Assembly: GCF_000566685.1 (NCBI RefSeq)
Contig: NZ_AZQN01000004.1
Span: 1-64,000 of the forward strand
Direction of reading: 5' to 3'
Length of the DNA: 64,000 nucleotides
Source of the DNA: Dyadobacter tibetensis Y620-1
GTDB taxonomy: Bacteria > Bacteroidota > Bacteroidia > Cytophagales > Spirosomataceae
Position 1 is the first letter of the stretch; the number at the start of each line of letters is the position of its first letter. Below are positions 35,333 through 44,997 of the stretch, one piece after another. The position numbers were made by a program, and so were the translations under genes. Under the pieces are notes generated by a model that was given only the letters and a program-made list of their open reading frames with translations, had not been told where the DNA came from and searched no databases.

Positions 35333-38300
35333 ATGGCAGAAGATAAAATGATGCGCCTTAGCCAAGTGGCACGGATCCTGAACGTGGGAATTACTACGAT
35401 CGTGGATCATCTGTCTGCCAAAGGGTTTAAGGTGGAAAGTAACCCCAATACTAAGATTAATTCGGATCAAATCGACTTTTTGGCCAAGGACTTCAAATCG
35501 GAGGACCTGAAAAGCTCTATGGCGCCAAAGCCAGTTTCGACCGAGAAAGCGGAGGAGGTAAAGGAGCAGAAAGTGAAAAGTGATGTTGATGAAATCCTTT
35601 ATTTTCGCAGTTCGCCAAATAAGCCTGCTGAGGAGAGCAAAACTCCCCCAGAGGCTCCTAAGGAGGAAACTGCGGTTACTGAAAATAAATTACCCGGCAT
35701 TAAGGTGGTCGGTAAGATCGACCTGAACGCCAAAGGACCTGCTGCACCAGCACCGAAGCCTGTAGCTCCCGCTGCTGAGAAACCAGCAGCTGCCCCGGCT
35801 CCGGAGAAACCTGCTGAAGTTCAGGAAGCTCCTAAAGAAGTGGCGCCTACACCTGAGCCCGTAAAAGAGACTCCAGCTGTTCAAGAGCCCAAAATTGAGG
35901 AGAAGCCTAAAGAAGTAAAAGTTACTGAGCCTGCTCAGGAGCCTGAAAAAGCACCGCTTCCCGCAGCCGAAGCTCCCAAAGCCGAACCTGCGCCAATAGT
36001 GCCTGCAGCACCTATAGCGCCGGTTGCTGCCCCCTTGGCAATGCCTAAGGATGAGCCTAAAGCTGTGGAGGCAGACCCTACCCCCGATACGAAACAACCT
36101 AATATAGAACCAATAGTAGCGAACAACCCAAAGGTTCCGGCATCTGAAAGCGGACCGGAAACTACAGAATCGAACGAATCCAAGCTGATTGAAGCCCGTG
36201 GGGAACAATTGAGAGGATTAAGAGTGATCGGAAAGATTGAGCTGCCTTCTGACAAGAAGAAGAAAGATCCCGTTGCGTCCAGCGATTCTGCATCAGACAA
36301 GAAAAGACGCAGGAAGCGCAAGCGCATCCGTGATGGTGCACCAGCTCCAGCAGCAGGTGCCGCCAAGCCAGCAGGCACCGACGCATCAGGTACGACTGCA
36401 AGGTCTACCGATGGTACCGCCAACAAACCTGCCAGTAAACCGGCAGGTACTCCAGGAGCATCGACAGGGACAGACTCCCGTAGCTCGTCCGCTCGAGGAG
36501 GTGGACGCGACCGCAACAAACGTGGTGGTAAAAGAGAAGAAGTTTCTGACAAGGAAGTTGCCAGCAACATTAAGGCTACTATGGCCCGAATGGGTGGCAC
36601 AAATGCCAAAACAACGAGTAGAGGAAAATCCCTTCGCCGTCGTGACCGTGCCGATCGCAACGATCCAAACGGAATGGAAGACGAAGAAACTAAGGTATTA
36701 CGTGTGACCGAATTCGTTTCGGCCAACGACCTTGCCTCGCTGATGGACGTTACCGTTCAGGAAGTAATCTCGGTTTGTATGAGTATGGGCATGTTTGTTT
36801 CCATCAACCAACGCTTAGATGCAGAAGCTATTACCTTCATTGCCGACGAGTTTGGCTTTGAGGTTGCCTTTATCTCTGCCGAAGAAGAAGTTCAGAATGA
36901 CGTAGTAGAAGAAGTAGACGACGAAGAAAGCCTGAAGGAACGTGCACCTATCGTTACCATTATGGGTCACGTCGATCATGGTAAAACCTCTCTACTCGAT
37001 TATATCAGACATGAAAACGTTGCCAGTGGTGAGGCCGGTGGTATCACCCAGCACATTGGAGCATATAGCGTAAAAACCAAGACTGGTAAGCAGGTAACGT
37101 TCCTAGATACACCGGGTCACGAGGCTTTTACAGCCATGCGTGCTCGTGGAGCTAAAGTTACGGATGTTGTTATCATCGTAATTGCGGCAGACGACAGTGT
37201 CATGCCTCAAACACGTGAAGCAATTAACCACGCTCAAGTAGCCGGTGTTCCAATCGTATTTGCCTTTAGTAAGGTAGATAAGGCTGGTGCCAACACTGAA
37301 AAAGTAAGAGAAGAACTCGCCAACATGAATTTATTGGTAGAAGAATGGGGTGGTAAATATCAAACTCAGGAAATCTCTTCTAAATCTGGATTGGGTATCG
37401 ACGAGCTACTAGAGAAAGTATTATTAGAAGCCGAGTTGCTTGACCTTAAAGCCAATCCTTCCAGAAGAGCTCTGGGTACTGTCGTAGAAGCTTCCCTGGA
37501 TAAGGGACGTGGCTATGTAACGACCATTCTGGTGCAGACCGGAACCCTAAGAGTAGGTGACTCTGTACTGGCAGGTGCGCATTACGGTAAGGTGAAAGCC
37601 ATGACCGACCACCTAGGTCGTAAGTTGAAGTCAGCAGGACCATCAACCCCGGTACAACTTTTGGGACTTAATGGAGCCCCGCAAGCAGGTGACCGCTTCA
37701 ACGTATTTGAAAACGAAAGGGATGCCCGTGAGATCGCTACCAAAAGGGAGCAGATCCAACGCGAACAGACGATCCGTACCCGTAAGCATATTACTCTTGA
37801 AGAGATCGGGCGGAGAAAGGCCATTGGTTCATTCCGGGAGCTTAACCTGATTGTTAAAGGAGATGTGGATGGATCGGTTGAAGCCCTTTCAGATTCGCTT
37901 CTGCAACTATCAACCTCCGAAGTTCAGGTAAATATTATTCATAAAGCGGTTGGTCAGATATCTGAGTCGGACGTTAACCTCGCCATTGCCTCCGATGCCA
38001 TCATTGTAGGCTTCCAGGTACGTCCTTCTGCTAATGCCAAGAAAATGGCCGAGCAGGATCAGATCGAGATACGCCATTACTCTGTGATTTATAATGCGAT
38101 TGAAGAGATTAAGGATGCCATGACGGGTATGCTTGCTCCTACCATCGAAGAGATTATCACGGGTAATATCGAAATTCGTGAGGTCTTCAAGATCAGTAGA
38201 ATCGGTACGATTGCTGGATGTTACGTGACCGACGGTTATGTGAAACGGAATAATAAAATCAGAATTATTCGGGATGGTATCGTACTCCATACAGGGGATA

Positions 38301-38449
38301 TCGACTCACTGAAACGATTTAAAGACGATGTTCAGGAAGTTCGTACTGGTTATGAGTGCGGGGTGAGTATCAAGAATTATAACGATATAGAAGTCGGTGA
38401 TATCATCGAAAGCTTTGAATTTAAAGAAGTAAAACGCACCATGCTGTAA
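35333..38449 (+). CDS. infB: Translation initiation factor IF-2
   Basis: The 1038-residue GTPase delivers initiator tRNA to the small subunit. The N-terminus has the IF2_N helical module ([20 protein letters not shown]). A very long low-complexity linker follows (about 70-430), first Ala/Pro/Glu/Lys-rich, then basic with [13 protein letters not shown]. The G domain shows GHVDHGKT (545-552), DTPGHEAF and FSKVDKAG, then IF2 domains II-IV. I place the start at ATG 35333, matching the conserved [10 protein letters not shown] opening; the upstream ATG at 35288 would overlap the intergenic hairpin. The linker makes it longer than the E. coli protein, as is common in Bacteroidota. It is the last gene of the operon. 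Confidence 0.97.
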   Translation: MAEDKMMRLSQVARILNVGITTIVDHLSAKGFKVESNPNTKINSDQIDFLAKDFKSEDLKSSMAPKPVSTEKAEEVKEQKVKSDVDEILYFRSSPNKPAEESKTPPEAPKEETAVTENKLPGIKVVGKIDLNAKGPAAPAPKPVAPAAEKPAAAPAPEKPAEVQEAPKEVAPTPEPVKETPAVQEPKIEEKPKEVKVTEPAQEPEKAPLPAAEAPKAEPAPIVPAAPIAPVAAPLAMPKDEPKAVEADPTPDTKQPNIEPIVANNPKVPASESGPETTESNESKLIEARGEQLRGLRVIGKIELPSDKKKKDPVASSDSASDKKRRRKRKRIRDGAPAPAAGAAKPAGTDASGTTARSTDGTANKPASKPAGTPGASTGTDSRSSSARGGGRDRNKRGGKREEVSDKEVASNIKATMARMGGTNAKTTSRGKSLRRRDRADRNDPNGMEDEETKVLRVTEFVSANDLASLMDVTVQEVISVCMSMGMFVSINQRLDAEAITFIADEFGFEVAFISAEEEVQNDVVEEVDDEESLKERAPIVTIMGHVDHGKTSLLDYIRHENVASGEAGGITQHIGAYSVKTKTGKQVTFLDTPGHEAFTAMRARGAKVTDVVIIVIAADDSVMPQTREAINHAQVAGVPIVFAFSKVDKAGANTEKVREELANMNLLVEEWGGKYQTQEISSKSGLGIDELLEKVLLEAELLDLKANPSRRALGTVVEASLDKGRGYVTTILVQTGTLRVGDSVLAGAHYGKVKAMTDHLGRKLKSAGPSTPVQLLGLNGAPQAGDRFNVFENERDAREIATKREQIQREQTIRTRKHITLEEIGRRKAIGSFRELNLIVKGDVDGSVEALSDSLLQLSTSEVQVNIIHKAVGQISESDVNLAIASDAIIVGFQVRPSANAKKMAEQDQIEIRHYSVIYNAIEEIKDAMTGMLAPTIEEIITGNIEIREVFKISRIGTIAGCYVTDGYVKRNNKIRIIRDGIVLHTGDIDSLKRFKDDVQEVRTGYECGVSIKNYNDIEVGDIIESFEFKEVKRTML

Positions 38450-38467
38450 GCAGCTGGAATGCGGTAA

Positions 38468-38512
38468 ATATGAAAAAAGAGATGGCCTTAACGGCCATCT
38501 CTTTTTTCATAT
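38468..38512. terminator. Strong bidirectional terminator after infB
   Basis: A perfect 20-bp inverted repeat (38468-38487 with 38493-38512, core GAGATGGCC/GGCCATCTC) has a 5-base loop. Its arms carry A6 and T6 runs, so it forms an intrinsic terminator on both strands between infB and the convergent MFS gene. Confidence 0.92.
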
Positions 38513-38562
38513 CCAAGATGTCTCGCCCTGGATATGCGATTTATTTTTGATGTAGATCATAC

Positions 38563-39873
38563 CTACTCTTCTTCCAACTGATACCGATATATTTTTTGGG
38601 ATGGTATTTGATAAAGAAGGATCAGTCCCAGGAGAAATATCACCAATAAGGTAAGTATACTGTTACGCATTGAACCCGTAACCTGCTCGACCAAACCATA
38701 GAGAAAGGTACCTAAAACGATGGCACATTTCTCGGTGACATCATAAAAGCTAAAATATGAAGCAGTATCGGAAATGTCCTCAGGAATTAGTTTAGAAAAA
38801 GTAGCCCGTGACAGGGACTGTAAGCCTCCCATAACCATCCCTACGGTACAAGCTAAGATATAGAATTCCATGGCTTCGGTGGTGTAATAGGCGCCCATAC
38901 AAATACCAATCCATATCACTACCCCCACCATCAAAGCATATATATTGCCTATTTGACCCGAAAGCCAGGCGAAGGAAAAAGAGCCTACTATCCCTACCAG
39001 TTGTATAAGAAGCACGGTAACAATCAAGCTCTCAGAAGGCAATTTCAGTTCCGAAGCTCCAAATATTGTGGCCACATACATCACTGTCCTTAACCCCATG
39101 GTGTAGACGAAAAATGCCAGGAGAAATTTCGACAAATATGGTTGTTTCTGTAAATGCTCATACACTTTTTTCAAGGCTTTAAATCCCGACCAAAGGGCAG
39201 TCCGGTTAAGTTTCTTCCTTGCGACCTTCGTATTTGGTAAATATCGAAACGGAATCTGTGCAAAAAGAATCCACCAGATCCCGACACTCAAAAAAGAAAT
39301 ACGGGCCGGTAAAGCCTTGTCAGTTATACCATACCACTGGGGAACCATGATCATGCTCAGATTGAATAATAATAAGAACACGCTGCCAAGATATCCCATC
39401 GAAAAGCCCTTTGCACTCACCCGGTCATATTGGTCTTCGGTAGCTATCTCAGGAAGGTAGGAGTCATAGAACACAATGGATCCGCTCCATCCCACCAAGC
39501 TTATACCAAACAGAATGACTGATATCGTAATGGTATCCTTTGTAAAAAAGAATAAAGACATACAGCTCAGTGCGCCGAGATAGCAGAAAAACTGCATAAA
39601 TAACTTCTTTTTTCCTGTAAAATCTGCGATGGCCGTACAAAATGGAATAATGGCCGCAGTTATCAGAAAAGCAAGCGAAACGGTATAAGAAAATAAGACA
39701 GAGTTTTTGATTTCCCACCCTAGAAATTGAATGTCGGGCGATCCAAAGGCTTTAAGGGTGGTGGCATTGAAATAAACGGGAAATATACTGGAAACAATGA
39801 CGAGTGCATGTACCGAATTGGCCCAATCGTACATACACCATGCATTGATTACTCTGGAATTATTCTTACTCAT
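38563..39873 (-). CDS. UMF1/ATG22-type MFS transporter
   Basis: The 436-residue protein has about 12 transmembrane helices and the UMF1-family opening INAWCMYDWANSVHALVIVSS. The YDWANS motif is typical of this group, which is related to the yeast vacuolar effluxer Atg22. Other family-like segments are VGWSGSIVFYDSYLPEIA and GMVMGGLQSLSRATFSKLIP. It should be an inner-membrane exporter, possibly of amino acids or peptides; the bacterial substrate is unknown. The DinB-like gene ends 42 bases upstream on the same strand, so co-transcription is possible. Confidence 0.9.
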   Translation of the reverse strand: MSKNNSRVINAWCMYDWANSVHALVIVSSIFPVYFNATTLKAFGSPDIQFLGWEIKNSVLFSYTVSLAFLITAAIIPFCTAIADFTGKKKLFMQFFCYLGALSCMSLFFFTKDTITISVILFGISLVGWSGSIVFYDSYLPEIATEDQYDRVSAKGFSMGYLGSVFLLLFNLSMIMVPQWYGITDKALPARISFLSVGIWWILFAQIPFRYLPNTKVARKKLNRTALWSGFKALKKVYEHLQKQPYLSKFLLAFFVYTMGLRTVMYVATIFGASELKLPSESLIVTVLLIQLVGIVGSFSFAWLSGQIGNIYALMVGVVIWIGICMGAYYTTEAMEFYILACTVGMVMGGLQSLSRATFSKLIPEDISDTASYFSFYDVTEKCAIVLGTFLYGLVEQVTGSMRNSILTLLVIFLLGLILLYQIPSQKIYRYQLEEE

Positions 39874-39915
39874 ATTCAGGGTCTATTTGCTAGTAAATAG
39901 GAACGTTTCCTCCGT

Positions 39916-40431
39916 CTACAATAAAGGCCGATAGCGTTGTTCAATAATATTACGATGGTGTACCGCATGCCCGACTATGACAAAACCTAAGGATAGTGGA
40001 GACATATATTGTCCATTTGCTAGGCCTTCCCGAAGCATCATCTCGGGGGTCATGTTTCTATACAATGCCAATGTCCCCCCGCGCACAATCTGGAATTCTT
40101 CCATAATATCTTCCAGCGTACGATTCCTTGCATTGCTATTGGCAGCCATTATATTCTCTTCATATCCAGGTAAGGCAGTGAGCTCGTTTCTGGAAAAACG
40201 CAGGGCCCTATAACACATGATACGCTCATTGTCGATTACATGCTGCAGGATATCTTTTATAGTCCACTTGCCAGGAGCATAAATTTTATCCCCAATTTCC
40301 CGGAGCATGTCCAGAGAAAAAACTTGGTCTGGTGATGTCTTCTCAAGCGCCAATAATAACGAAATGTCATCGCATAGGTTGATATAACGATCGAAGAAGG
40401 AGGGCATTCGACTAATTTCAGACTTTTTCAC
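39916..40431 (-). CDS. DinB/YfiT-like four-helix-bundle metal protein
   Basis: The 171-residue protein fits the DinB_2 superfamily: a four-helix bundle with three metal-binding histidines. Candidate ligands are the His in IKDILQHVIDNERIM and the two late histidines in VIVGHAVHHRNIIEQRY. Members include damage-inducible DinB proteins and thiol (bacillithiol, mycothiol) transferases. Which reaction applies here is unclear. The RYRPLL end is typical. It is cytosolic by sequence and lies just upstream of the MFS gene. Confidence 0.85.
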   Translation of the reverse strand: MKKSEISRMPSFFDRYINLCDDISLLLALEKTSPDQVFSLDMLREIGDKIYAPGKWTIKDILQHVIDNERIMCYRALRFSRNELTALPGYEENIMAANSNARNRTLEDIMEEFQIVRGGTLALYRNMTPEMMLREGLANGQYMSPLSLGFVIVGHAVHHRNIIEQRYRPLL

Positions 40432-40556
40432 GATTCTACATGGTTAAGTAAATAATAAATATACATCCATATCGCAAAAATGACAACCATCAGACTTCTG
40501 CCCAGCCTTTCAATTGGATGGGTCCCGATTATTCGCAAAGGGAATAACAGACAATT

Positions 40557-41345
40557 TTAAATTTTATTAGCCCGGTTTGCAAGAATTTCTTCGAGGATAG
40601 CGTCCCAAAGAAAGAGGCGATTTTGCAGACTTATAATGGCTCCCTGCCTGGCTTCAACCCATTTATCTTCCTGATCTCCGCAGAGTACTGAAGTCATCCG
40701 CAAGGCTAGATGACTATGATGATCACCATCCACCTCTATATGGCGATCCAGATAATATTTAAATAAACCAACACTTTCAGGAAAACGGGTATTCAGATCG
40801 TTGATGATGGATAAAAACATATTAGGAATCAAATCCTCCCGACCAAAGGTAAAGACCGCCGCCTGTTCGTGCAGCTTGCCGCCTTCGATTACATCAAAGG
40901 TATTGGTTACAAATTCCCGGGCGGCCTTGGGGATTCCCTCCCCTTCCAAAGCTCGTTCCACCGCTACCCCTTGCCGCAACGCAAGAATGAAATTCTGAAC
41001 GGGCTCCATGTCACAGCCAATCTGGGTCATGGCATCCAAATACATTTCAAAATGACTTTGCTTCCCTCCGGCATCATTGATGTCTGACTCCTCACCGGCG
41101 ACAATTTCATTGATCAAGCTTCTTGTTTCGGCGTCTCCTACGGGTAACCAGGGTACCGTTGTGCATGTTAACCCGTTCTGCAGCGTTTTCAATAAGGACA
41201 TAAAGTCCCAAACAGCATATACATGATACTGCATAAAAACCTGGAGATCTTCCAGATCTTGAATGGATCGGTAAACAGAATGTTGAATAATTTGCTGACG
41301 AAGACTGGCTATCTCCGAATTAATTGAATCTATTTGAGCTTGCAT
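40557..41345 (-). CDS. DUF3050 protein, likely heme-oxygenase-like fold
   Basis: The 262-residue protein matches DUF3050. It has an all-helical pattern, with conserved-looking acidic and His residues in FMQYHVYAVWDFMSLLK, EESDINDAGGKQSHFEMYLD and LDRHIEVDGDHHSHLAL. This spread of E/H pairs on helices is like the heme-oxygenase-like diiron oxidases and TenA-type proteins, which is inference from pattern only. The function is unknown. A TACTTTTG promoter element lies 64 bases upstream (41409-41416, minus strand). Neighbours on both sides are on the same strand but separated by more than 100 bases. Confidence 0.82.
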   Translation of the reverse strand: MQAQIDSINSEIASLRQQIIQHSVYRSIQDLEDLQVFMQYHVYAVWDFMSLLKTLQNGLTCTTVPWLPVGDAETRSLINEIVAGEESDINDAGGKQSHFEMYLDAMTQIGCDMEPVQNFILALRQGVAVERALEGEGIPKAAREFVTNTFDVIEGGKLHEQAAVFTFGREDLIPNMFLSIINDLNTRFPESVGLFKYYLDRHIEVDGDHHSHLALRMTSVLCGDQEDKWVEARQGAIISLQNRLFLWDAILEEILANRANKI

Positions 41346-41475
41346 GCTTTAATTGAATGGTACAAAAATTTGCCGGCTTTCAGTCTTTTCAGGACCAATA
41401 GCCGGCTACAAAAGTACGTTCAACCACAGTAAATAGATGATTAATATCCCATTTTTTTATCGGTTTCCCGGGTTT

Positions 41476-42852
41476 TCAAATAAACAAACCCTCATAATGT
41501 TCCGAAGAGTCCAGAATACCTCCGCTTCTAGCGTAAAATGTATTATTGGTCGGATATACTCCCTTTTGAGTCTTAACCCAACTCTGCTGAGCCATGGGAT
41601 GAAAGTCCACTAATTTATCCCAATTTTTATAATACTGATGCCCATTGGTTTCTTGCAGACCTACATGCATCCCAGGGAATGGCTGCAAGCGTGCCGCAAC
41701 ATTTTTATTCCAATCTACCAGAATAGGATTGACCGTGAGATCGGCACAAAAACAGGGAATATTCTTTTCGTAAGCTAGCTGAGCGATTTTCATCGTCATA
41801 CTCATCGTTTTGGCAATGGCCTTTAATGCTAGTGCGGTGTAGCCAAGCTCAATTCGATGCGCCGCATCCTGCACAGTATGAGCACTCTCGTCAGAAGCTA
41901 CTCTCACCCCCAGATCGCCTACGTACGATTCATTATGTTCTTCGAAGGGCTCTTCTATGACGGCTATCTGATCGAAAGCTCCGATTTTTTTGGCATGATC
42001 CAAAAAACGCATTAAAGTCTCCTTTTTTTCATACCGCCCATTGGCATCGAAATAGTACGGAATCTTTCCATTATGGGTATGCGGAGTTTCTATATGCCCA
42101 ATAGCCTTGTGTACGGCTGTAAGAAATGCAATATCCTTTTCGATCATTTCCTTTTGAGTTCCAGCCGCCCCAGTCTTTAATTTCATGATAAAGTATCCCT
42201 CATCGGCAGCGGCCTTAATACGACTTGCCTCGGTACCCACGGCGAATGAAGGGATGCTCGCTACCTGAGCGTGTTTATAGGATAGGCCGGGCTTATAGGC
42301 AGCAGGGATCATCTCATCAAAATTATGGAGCCCATTTTCCCGGGCATATAAGATCCAAGCCGCATTGTCGACCGCTACCAAGGCATTCAAAGCGAAAGTC
42401 TTTCGTAAGTCAGGGTTTCCGGTGATACGCTTACCATAGGCCCAAACTTCTGGGAATAGGCTATCAAGAAGAGCTACCGGATTTGTAAAAGATTCGCCTT
42501 TCAGCATTTGAGTGGCACGCTCGGTCATGGCATACATAATGGCATTGCCCCCACTCTCCGAATGGGCTGCAAATACCTTTGAGTCGGACCATAATACTCC
42601 CTGCGTGCCCAGGCCTACCGCATGCTGGCCACCTTCTGATGCTAGACGGACCGCAGACTGCCAACTATCGGTAATCGCACTCCCCTTAAATCGGTAGGGA
42701 TATAAAGGTTCCCTTTCAAAATTGGCACTTACCTCCGAGATAATTATCCGTTTGTCCCCCTTTACTGGCTCTCCTGCTTCTTCCAGCGGATTGAGTTGGA
42801 GGGTTAAGGCGGAAGCCATGCCTGCCTTTGCTATAAATTCTCTTCTATTCAT
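41476..42852 (-). CDS. Tat-exported enolase-superfamily (mandelate racemase-like) enzyme
   Basis: The 458-residue protein begins with a twin-arginine signal (NRREFIAKAGMASALTLQL), so it is probably folded with its metal and exported. The mature part has the enolase-superfamily barrel. The KxK base motif is MKLKTG, metal ligands are in YFDANGRY, AVIEEPFEEH and ASDESAH, and the opposite catalytic Lys region is ALKAIAKT. This arrangement suits the muconate-lactonizing or dipeptide-epimerase type more than mandelate racemase itself, which uses a His-Asp pair. The reaction is not assignable; a periplasmic sugar-acid or dipeptide racemase/dehydratase is possible. Confidence 0.85.
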   Translation of the reverse strand: MNRREFIAKAGMASALTLQLNPLEEAGEPVKGDKRIIISEVSANFEREPLYPYRFKGSAITDSWQSAVRLASEGGQHAVGLGTQGVLWSDSKVFAAHSESGGNAIMYAMTERATQMLKGESFTNPVALLDSLFPEVWAYGKRITGNPDLRKTFALNALVAVDNAAWILYARENGLHNFDEMIPAAYKPGLSYKHAQVASIPSFAVGTEASRIKAAADEGYFIMKLKTGAAGTQKEMIEKDIAFLTAVHKAIGHIETPHTHNGKIPYYFDANGRYEKKETLMRFLDHAKKIGAFDQIAVIEEPFEEHNESYVGDLGVRVASDESAHTVQDAAHRIELGYTALALKAIAKTMSMTMKIAQLAYEKNIPCFCADLTVNPILVDWNKNVAARLQPFPGMHVGLQETNGHQYYKNWDKLVDFHPMAQQSWVKTQKGVYPTNNTFYARSGGILDSSEHYEGLFI

Positions 42853-42881
42853 CGTAGATGTGTTCGATATAGGTTAAATGC

Positions 42882-42889
42882 CAAAATTA
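42882..42889 (-). promoter_or_regulatory. Candidate -7 element for the enolase-superfamily gene
   Basis: The minus strand reads TAATTTTG, matching TAnnTTTG, 29 bases before the start codon in the gap after YjbQ. There is no clear -33 TTG. Confidence 0.45.
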
Positions 42890-42912
42890 TGAATCCCCAT
42901 ATCCTACCTACC

Positions 42913-43335
42913 CTACTGCCCCATAAGCGTAACCAGTATGTTTCGATTACCCCCATAGTTTCGGTGCTCACAAAGATAAATGCCCTGCCAAGTCCCAAGT
43001 GCCAATGCGCCATCTTTTACAGGTATCATTACCGATGCACCGAGTATGGCGGCCTTCAAATGAGCAGGCATATCGTCGGATCCTTCATAGTCATGACGAT
43101 AATCCGGGTCATTCTCGGGTACATATTTGTTAAAATATGTTTCAAAATCTATTCTAACCGTTGGATCGGCATCTTCATTGAGAGCTAGAGAAGCAGAGGT
43201 ATGCTGTATAAAAATCTGGCATATCCCCACCTCTATAGGCAGCGGGTTCCCCAATAGCCTTCGTATGTCGTCCGTTATGCTATGGAACCCCCTGGACCTT
43301 GCTCTTAGGGTAAGCGACTTCTGTATGATCTTCAC
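42913..43335 (-). CDS. yjbQ: YjbQ family protein (UPF0047)
   Basis: The 140-residue protein is a clear YjbQ/UPF0047 member. It has QHTSASLALNEDADPTVRID, then DDMPAHLKAAILGASVMIPV and LGTWQGIYLCEHRNYGG, which contain the conserved His, Glu and Asp residues of the metal/phosphate-like pocket. Some databases call the family secondary thiamine-phosphate synthase; the physiological role is unsettled. A TATTTTTG promoter element lies upstream at 43373-43380 (minus strand). The gene is cytosolic and stands alone or heads a unit with the enolase-like gene 60 bases downstream. Confidence 0.94.
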   Translation of the reverse strand: MKIIQKSLTLRARSRGFHSITDDIRRLLGNPLPIEVGICQIFIQHTSASLALNEDADPTVRIDFETYFNKYVPENDPDYRHDYEGSDDMPAHLKAAILGASVMIPVKDGALALGTWQGIYLCEHRNYGGNRNILVTLMGQ

Positions 43336-43393
43336 GGAAATAAGCTAGAATTGATTTAGGCCATAAATGAAACAAAAATATAATTTACATCAT

Positions 43394-43428
43394 AAAAAAA
43401 CCCGTCATTATCTGTTGACAAGGACGGG
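43394..43428 (-). terminator. Intrinsic terminator of the small barrel gene
   Basis: On the minus strand CCCGTC (43423-43428) pairs with GACGGG (43401-43406) and is followed by seven Ts (43394-43400). It lies 24 bases after the stop of the upstream gene. Confidence 0.8.
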
Positions 43429-43451
43429 ATCTATATAAATAAAACGGAAGG

Positions 43452-44132
43452 CTAAAAGACGAAGTAGGCTCCAACATAGGCCGAAGAGCTTTTATTTCGA
43501 AATCGATTATTAGGCTCCGGCAGGGTTTGCACCGTAGTGGTGGTGCGAAGCTCATTGAACAAATACTGGTAAGCAACCTTGGCACCAAATCGTTTGGAAA
43601 ACTTGTATTTTACATAAAATTGAGAATTCAAGGATCCATTGTCCCTATCCCCAATCAACAGGTAATTTGGGGAGGTAGGTTTGGCACTCACCGTTCTATA
43701 CTTTCCGTTGCTTATATATCGTGGTGATTCCGTTGGACCGAAAGAAAACCCAACCAGGTCAATTGAAAAACCAGCCTGCCATTTGTCCGTGATGCGATAG
43801 CCCAAATTTAACATCAGATTGGCAGCATACACCCGAGGTGAAGAAACTAAAAGTGTATCAATATTGGCATCGTTAGACGTAAGATTGGCTGGTGCCGTAG
43901 TGAAATTTAGGTCAGAGCCCGAAAATCCAGTAAATCTTAATCCGGTTCCTACAATTATTCTATTGTTCTTACCAAAATAATGGTCATACTGAAAAGCGCC
44001 CATCCCACTAAAATTGGATGAACCAACAGCCACCCCTGCATCAATTAGGAACTGATGACGTAAAGAATCCTGAGCATAGGATACTGGTATATAAATAAAA
44101 ATAAATCCGAAAAGTAAAGCTATCTTTTTCAT
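43452..44132 (-). CDS. Small outer-membrane beta-barrel (porin-like) protein
   Basis: The 226-residue protein has a signal peptide (MKKIALLFGFIFIYIPVSYA, cleaved before QDS). Alternating beta-strand sequence continues to the end, such as RIIVGTGLRFTGFSG, YAANLMLNLGYRITDKWQAG and QFYVKYKFSKRFGAKVAYQY. It closes with SSAYVGAYFVF, an aromatic C-terminus that suits barrel assembly. It looks like an 8- to 10-stranded barrel of the Bacteroidota 'outer membrane beta-barrel' type, probably structural or a narrow pore. I do not recognise a more specific family. Confidence 0.78.
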   Translation of the reverse strand: MKKIALLFGFIFIYIPVSYAQDSLRHQFLIDAGVAVGSSNFSGMGAFQYDHYFGKNNRIIVGTGLRFTGFSGSDLNFTTAPANLTSNDANIDTLLVSSPRVYAANLMLNLGYRITDKWQAGFSIDLVGFSFGPTESPRYISNGKYRTVSAKPTSPNYLLIGDRDNGSLNSQFYVKYKFSKRFGAKVAYQYLFNELRTTTTVQTLPEPNNRFRNKSSSAYVGAYFVF

Positions 44133-44233
44133 GACCCGTTTACTGAAATTAATTTAATGGTTAACGTTAGTGATTCTCCCACCAATACGTATACTACCCA
44201 GTAAACGTTGCACAACGGTCAGAAAAAGGGTAT

Positions 44234-44259
44234 AACGTCTGGCAAACAGGCCAGACGCT
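44234..44259 (-). terminator. Hairpin terminator of the nitroreductase gene
   Basis: On the minus strand a 10-bp stem, AGCGTCTGGC/GCCAGACGTT with one G-T pair, lies just past the nitroreductase stop. A CCCTTTTTC stretch follows after four bases. A terminator or RNA-stabilising hairpin is likely. Confidence 0.65.
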
Positions 44260-44266
44260 ATAGATC

Positions 44267-44899
44267 TTAATTGAGAAAAGTGAAGAACTGATCTCTGGGT
44301 GTCCTTACTTTTTTAAGGTTCACCAGCCAGTCTTCAGAGCTATCCCGATAGCCCAGTGGCAGGATAGCGGTACTCTTTAATCCCCTGGCTTCCAATCCTA
44401 AAAGCGTATCCAGAGCATTGGCGTCAAATCCTTCCATCGGCGTTGCGTCTACTCTGACTTCCGCCGCAGCGGCCATGGCCAGGCCTAAGGATATATAGGC
44501 CTGTTTTGCCGTATGGGCAAAATTCTCAGCCTCACTCCTACCGGATAGGATATTTAGCAGATTCTTTCTGTAGGCATCTGTGGCCGTATTCGGCAACCCC
44601 CGCTCTTGATTCGCCCTACTGAAAGTATCATTTACACGGTCTACCGTATAGTTGTCCCAGGCCGCAAAAACGAGCAGATGCGAAGCATCTACAATCTGAC
44701 TTTGTCCAAATGCTATGGGCTGTATTTTCTCCTTAAGTTCCTGATTGCTGATCACGATTATTTCGAACGGCTGTAACCCCGATGAAGAAGGTGCCAGATG
44801 TGCGGCCTCCAATATCACTGCCAATTTCTCCTCCGAGACACGCTTGCCATTCATTTTCTTGGTTGCATAGCGCCAATTTAGATTTTCTATTAAACTCAT
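44267..44899 (-). CDS. NAD(P)H-dependent nitroreductase family oxidoreductase
   Basis: The 210-residue flavoprotein of the NfsB/NfnB type shows NWRYATKKMNGKRVSEEKL, then HLAPSSSGLQPFEIIVISNQ with the SSxGLQP FMN-binding segment, and the late segment ILPLGYRDSSEDW. Such enzymes use NAD(P)H to reduce nitro compounds, quinones or flavins, normally as an FMN dimer. The length is normal. A 9-bp inverted repeat sits 11 bases upstream of the start codon and may be an operator. No regulator gene is adjacent. Confidence 0.94.
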   Translation of the reverse strand: MSLIENLNWRYATKKMNGKRVSEEKLAVILEAAHLAPSSSGLQPFEIIVISNQELKEKIQPIAFGQSQIVDASHLLVFAAWDNYTVDRVNDTFSRANQERGLPNTATDAYRKNLLNILSGRSEAENFAHTAKQAYISLGLAMAAAAEVRVDATPMEGFDANALDTLLGLEARGLKSTAILPLGYRDSSEDWLVNLKKVRTPRDQFFTFLN

Positions 44900-44909
44900 T
44901 ATTTTTAAA

Positions 44910-44941
44910 ATTCATTTACATGTATCAACATATAAATGAAT
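44910..44941. promoter_or_regulatory. Inverted repeat upstream of nitroreductase (possible operator)
   Basis: ATTCATTTA (44910-44918) and TAAATGAAT (44933-44941) form a perfect 9-bp inverted repeat around a partly symmetric centre, CATGTATCAACATA. It lies 11-42 bases before the start, where a repressor could block transcription. A MarR/HxlR-type site is a guess. Confidence 0.5.
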
Positions 44942-44997
44942 CTCAAGCATAATAAGTTCAATAAGCGCCCGGTTAGGAAAGGGAGGAAGGAAGAAAA

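Noticed and set aside
36060-36520. Possible CRISPR or tandem repeat suggested by repetitive codons
   Set aside because: The repetition is codon-level Ala/Pro/Glu/Lys bias inside the IF-2 linker; there are no identical repeats with regular spacers.
35690-36726. Long antisense frames opposite the infB linker
   Set aside because: The Ala/Pro/Glu-rich low-complexity linker of infB creates long opposite-strand frames; their Arg/Phe- or Ser-rich products have no domain character.
38508-38536. CATATCC/GGATATG inverted repeat after infB
   Set aside because: It overlaps the arm of the stronger 20-bp terminator and has a 15-base loop; probably chance.
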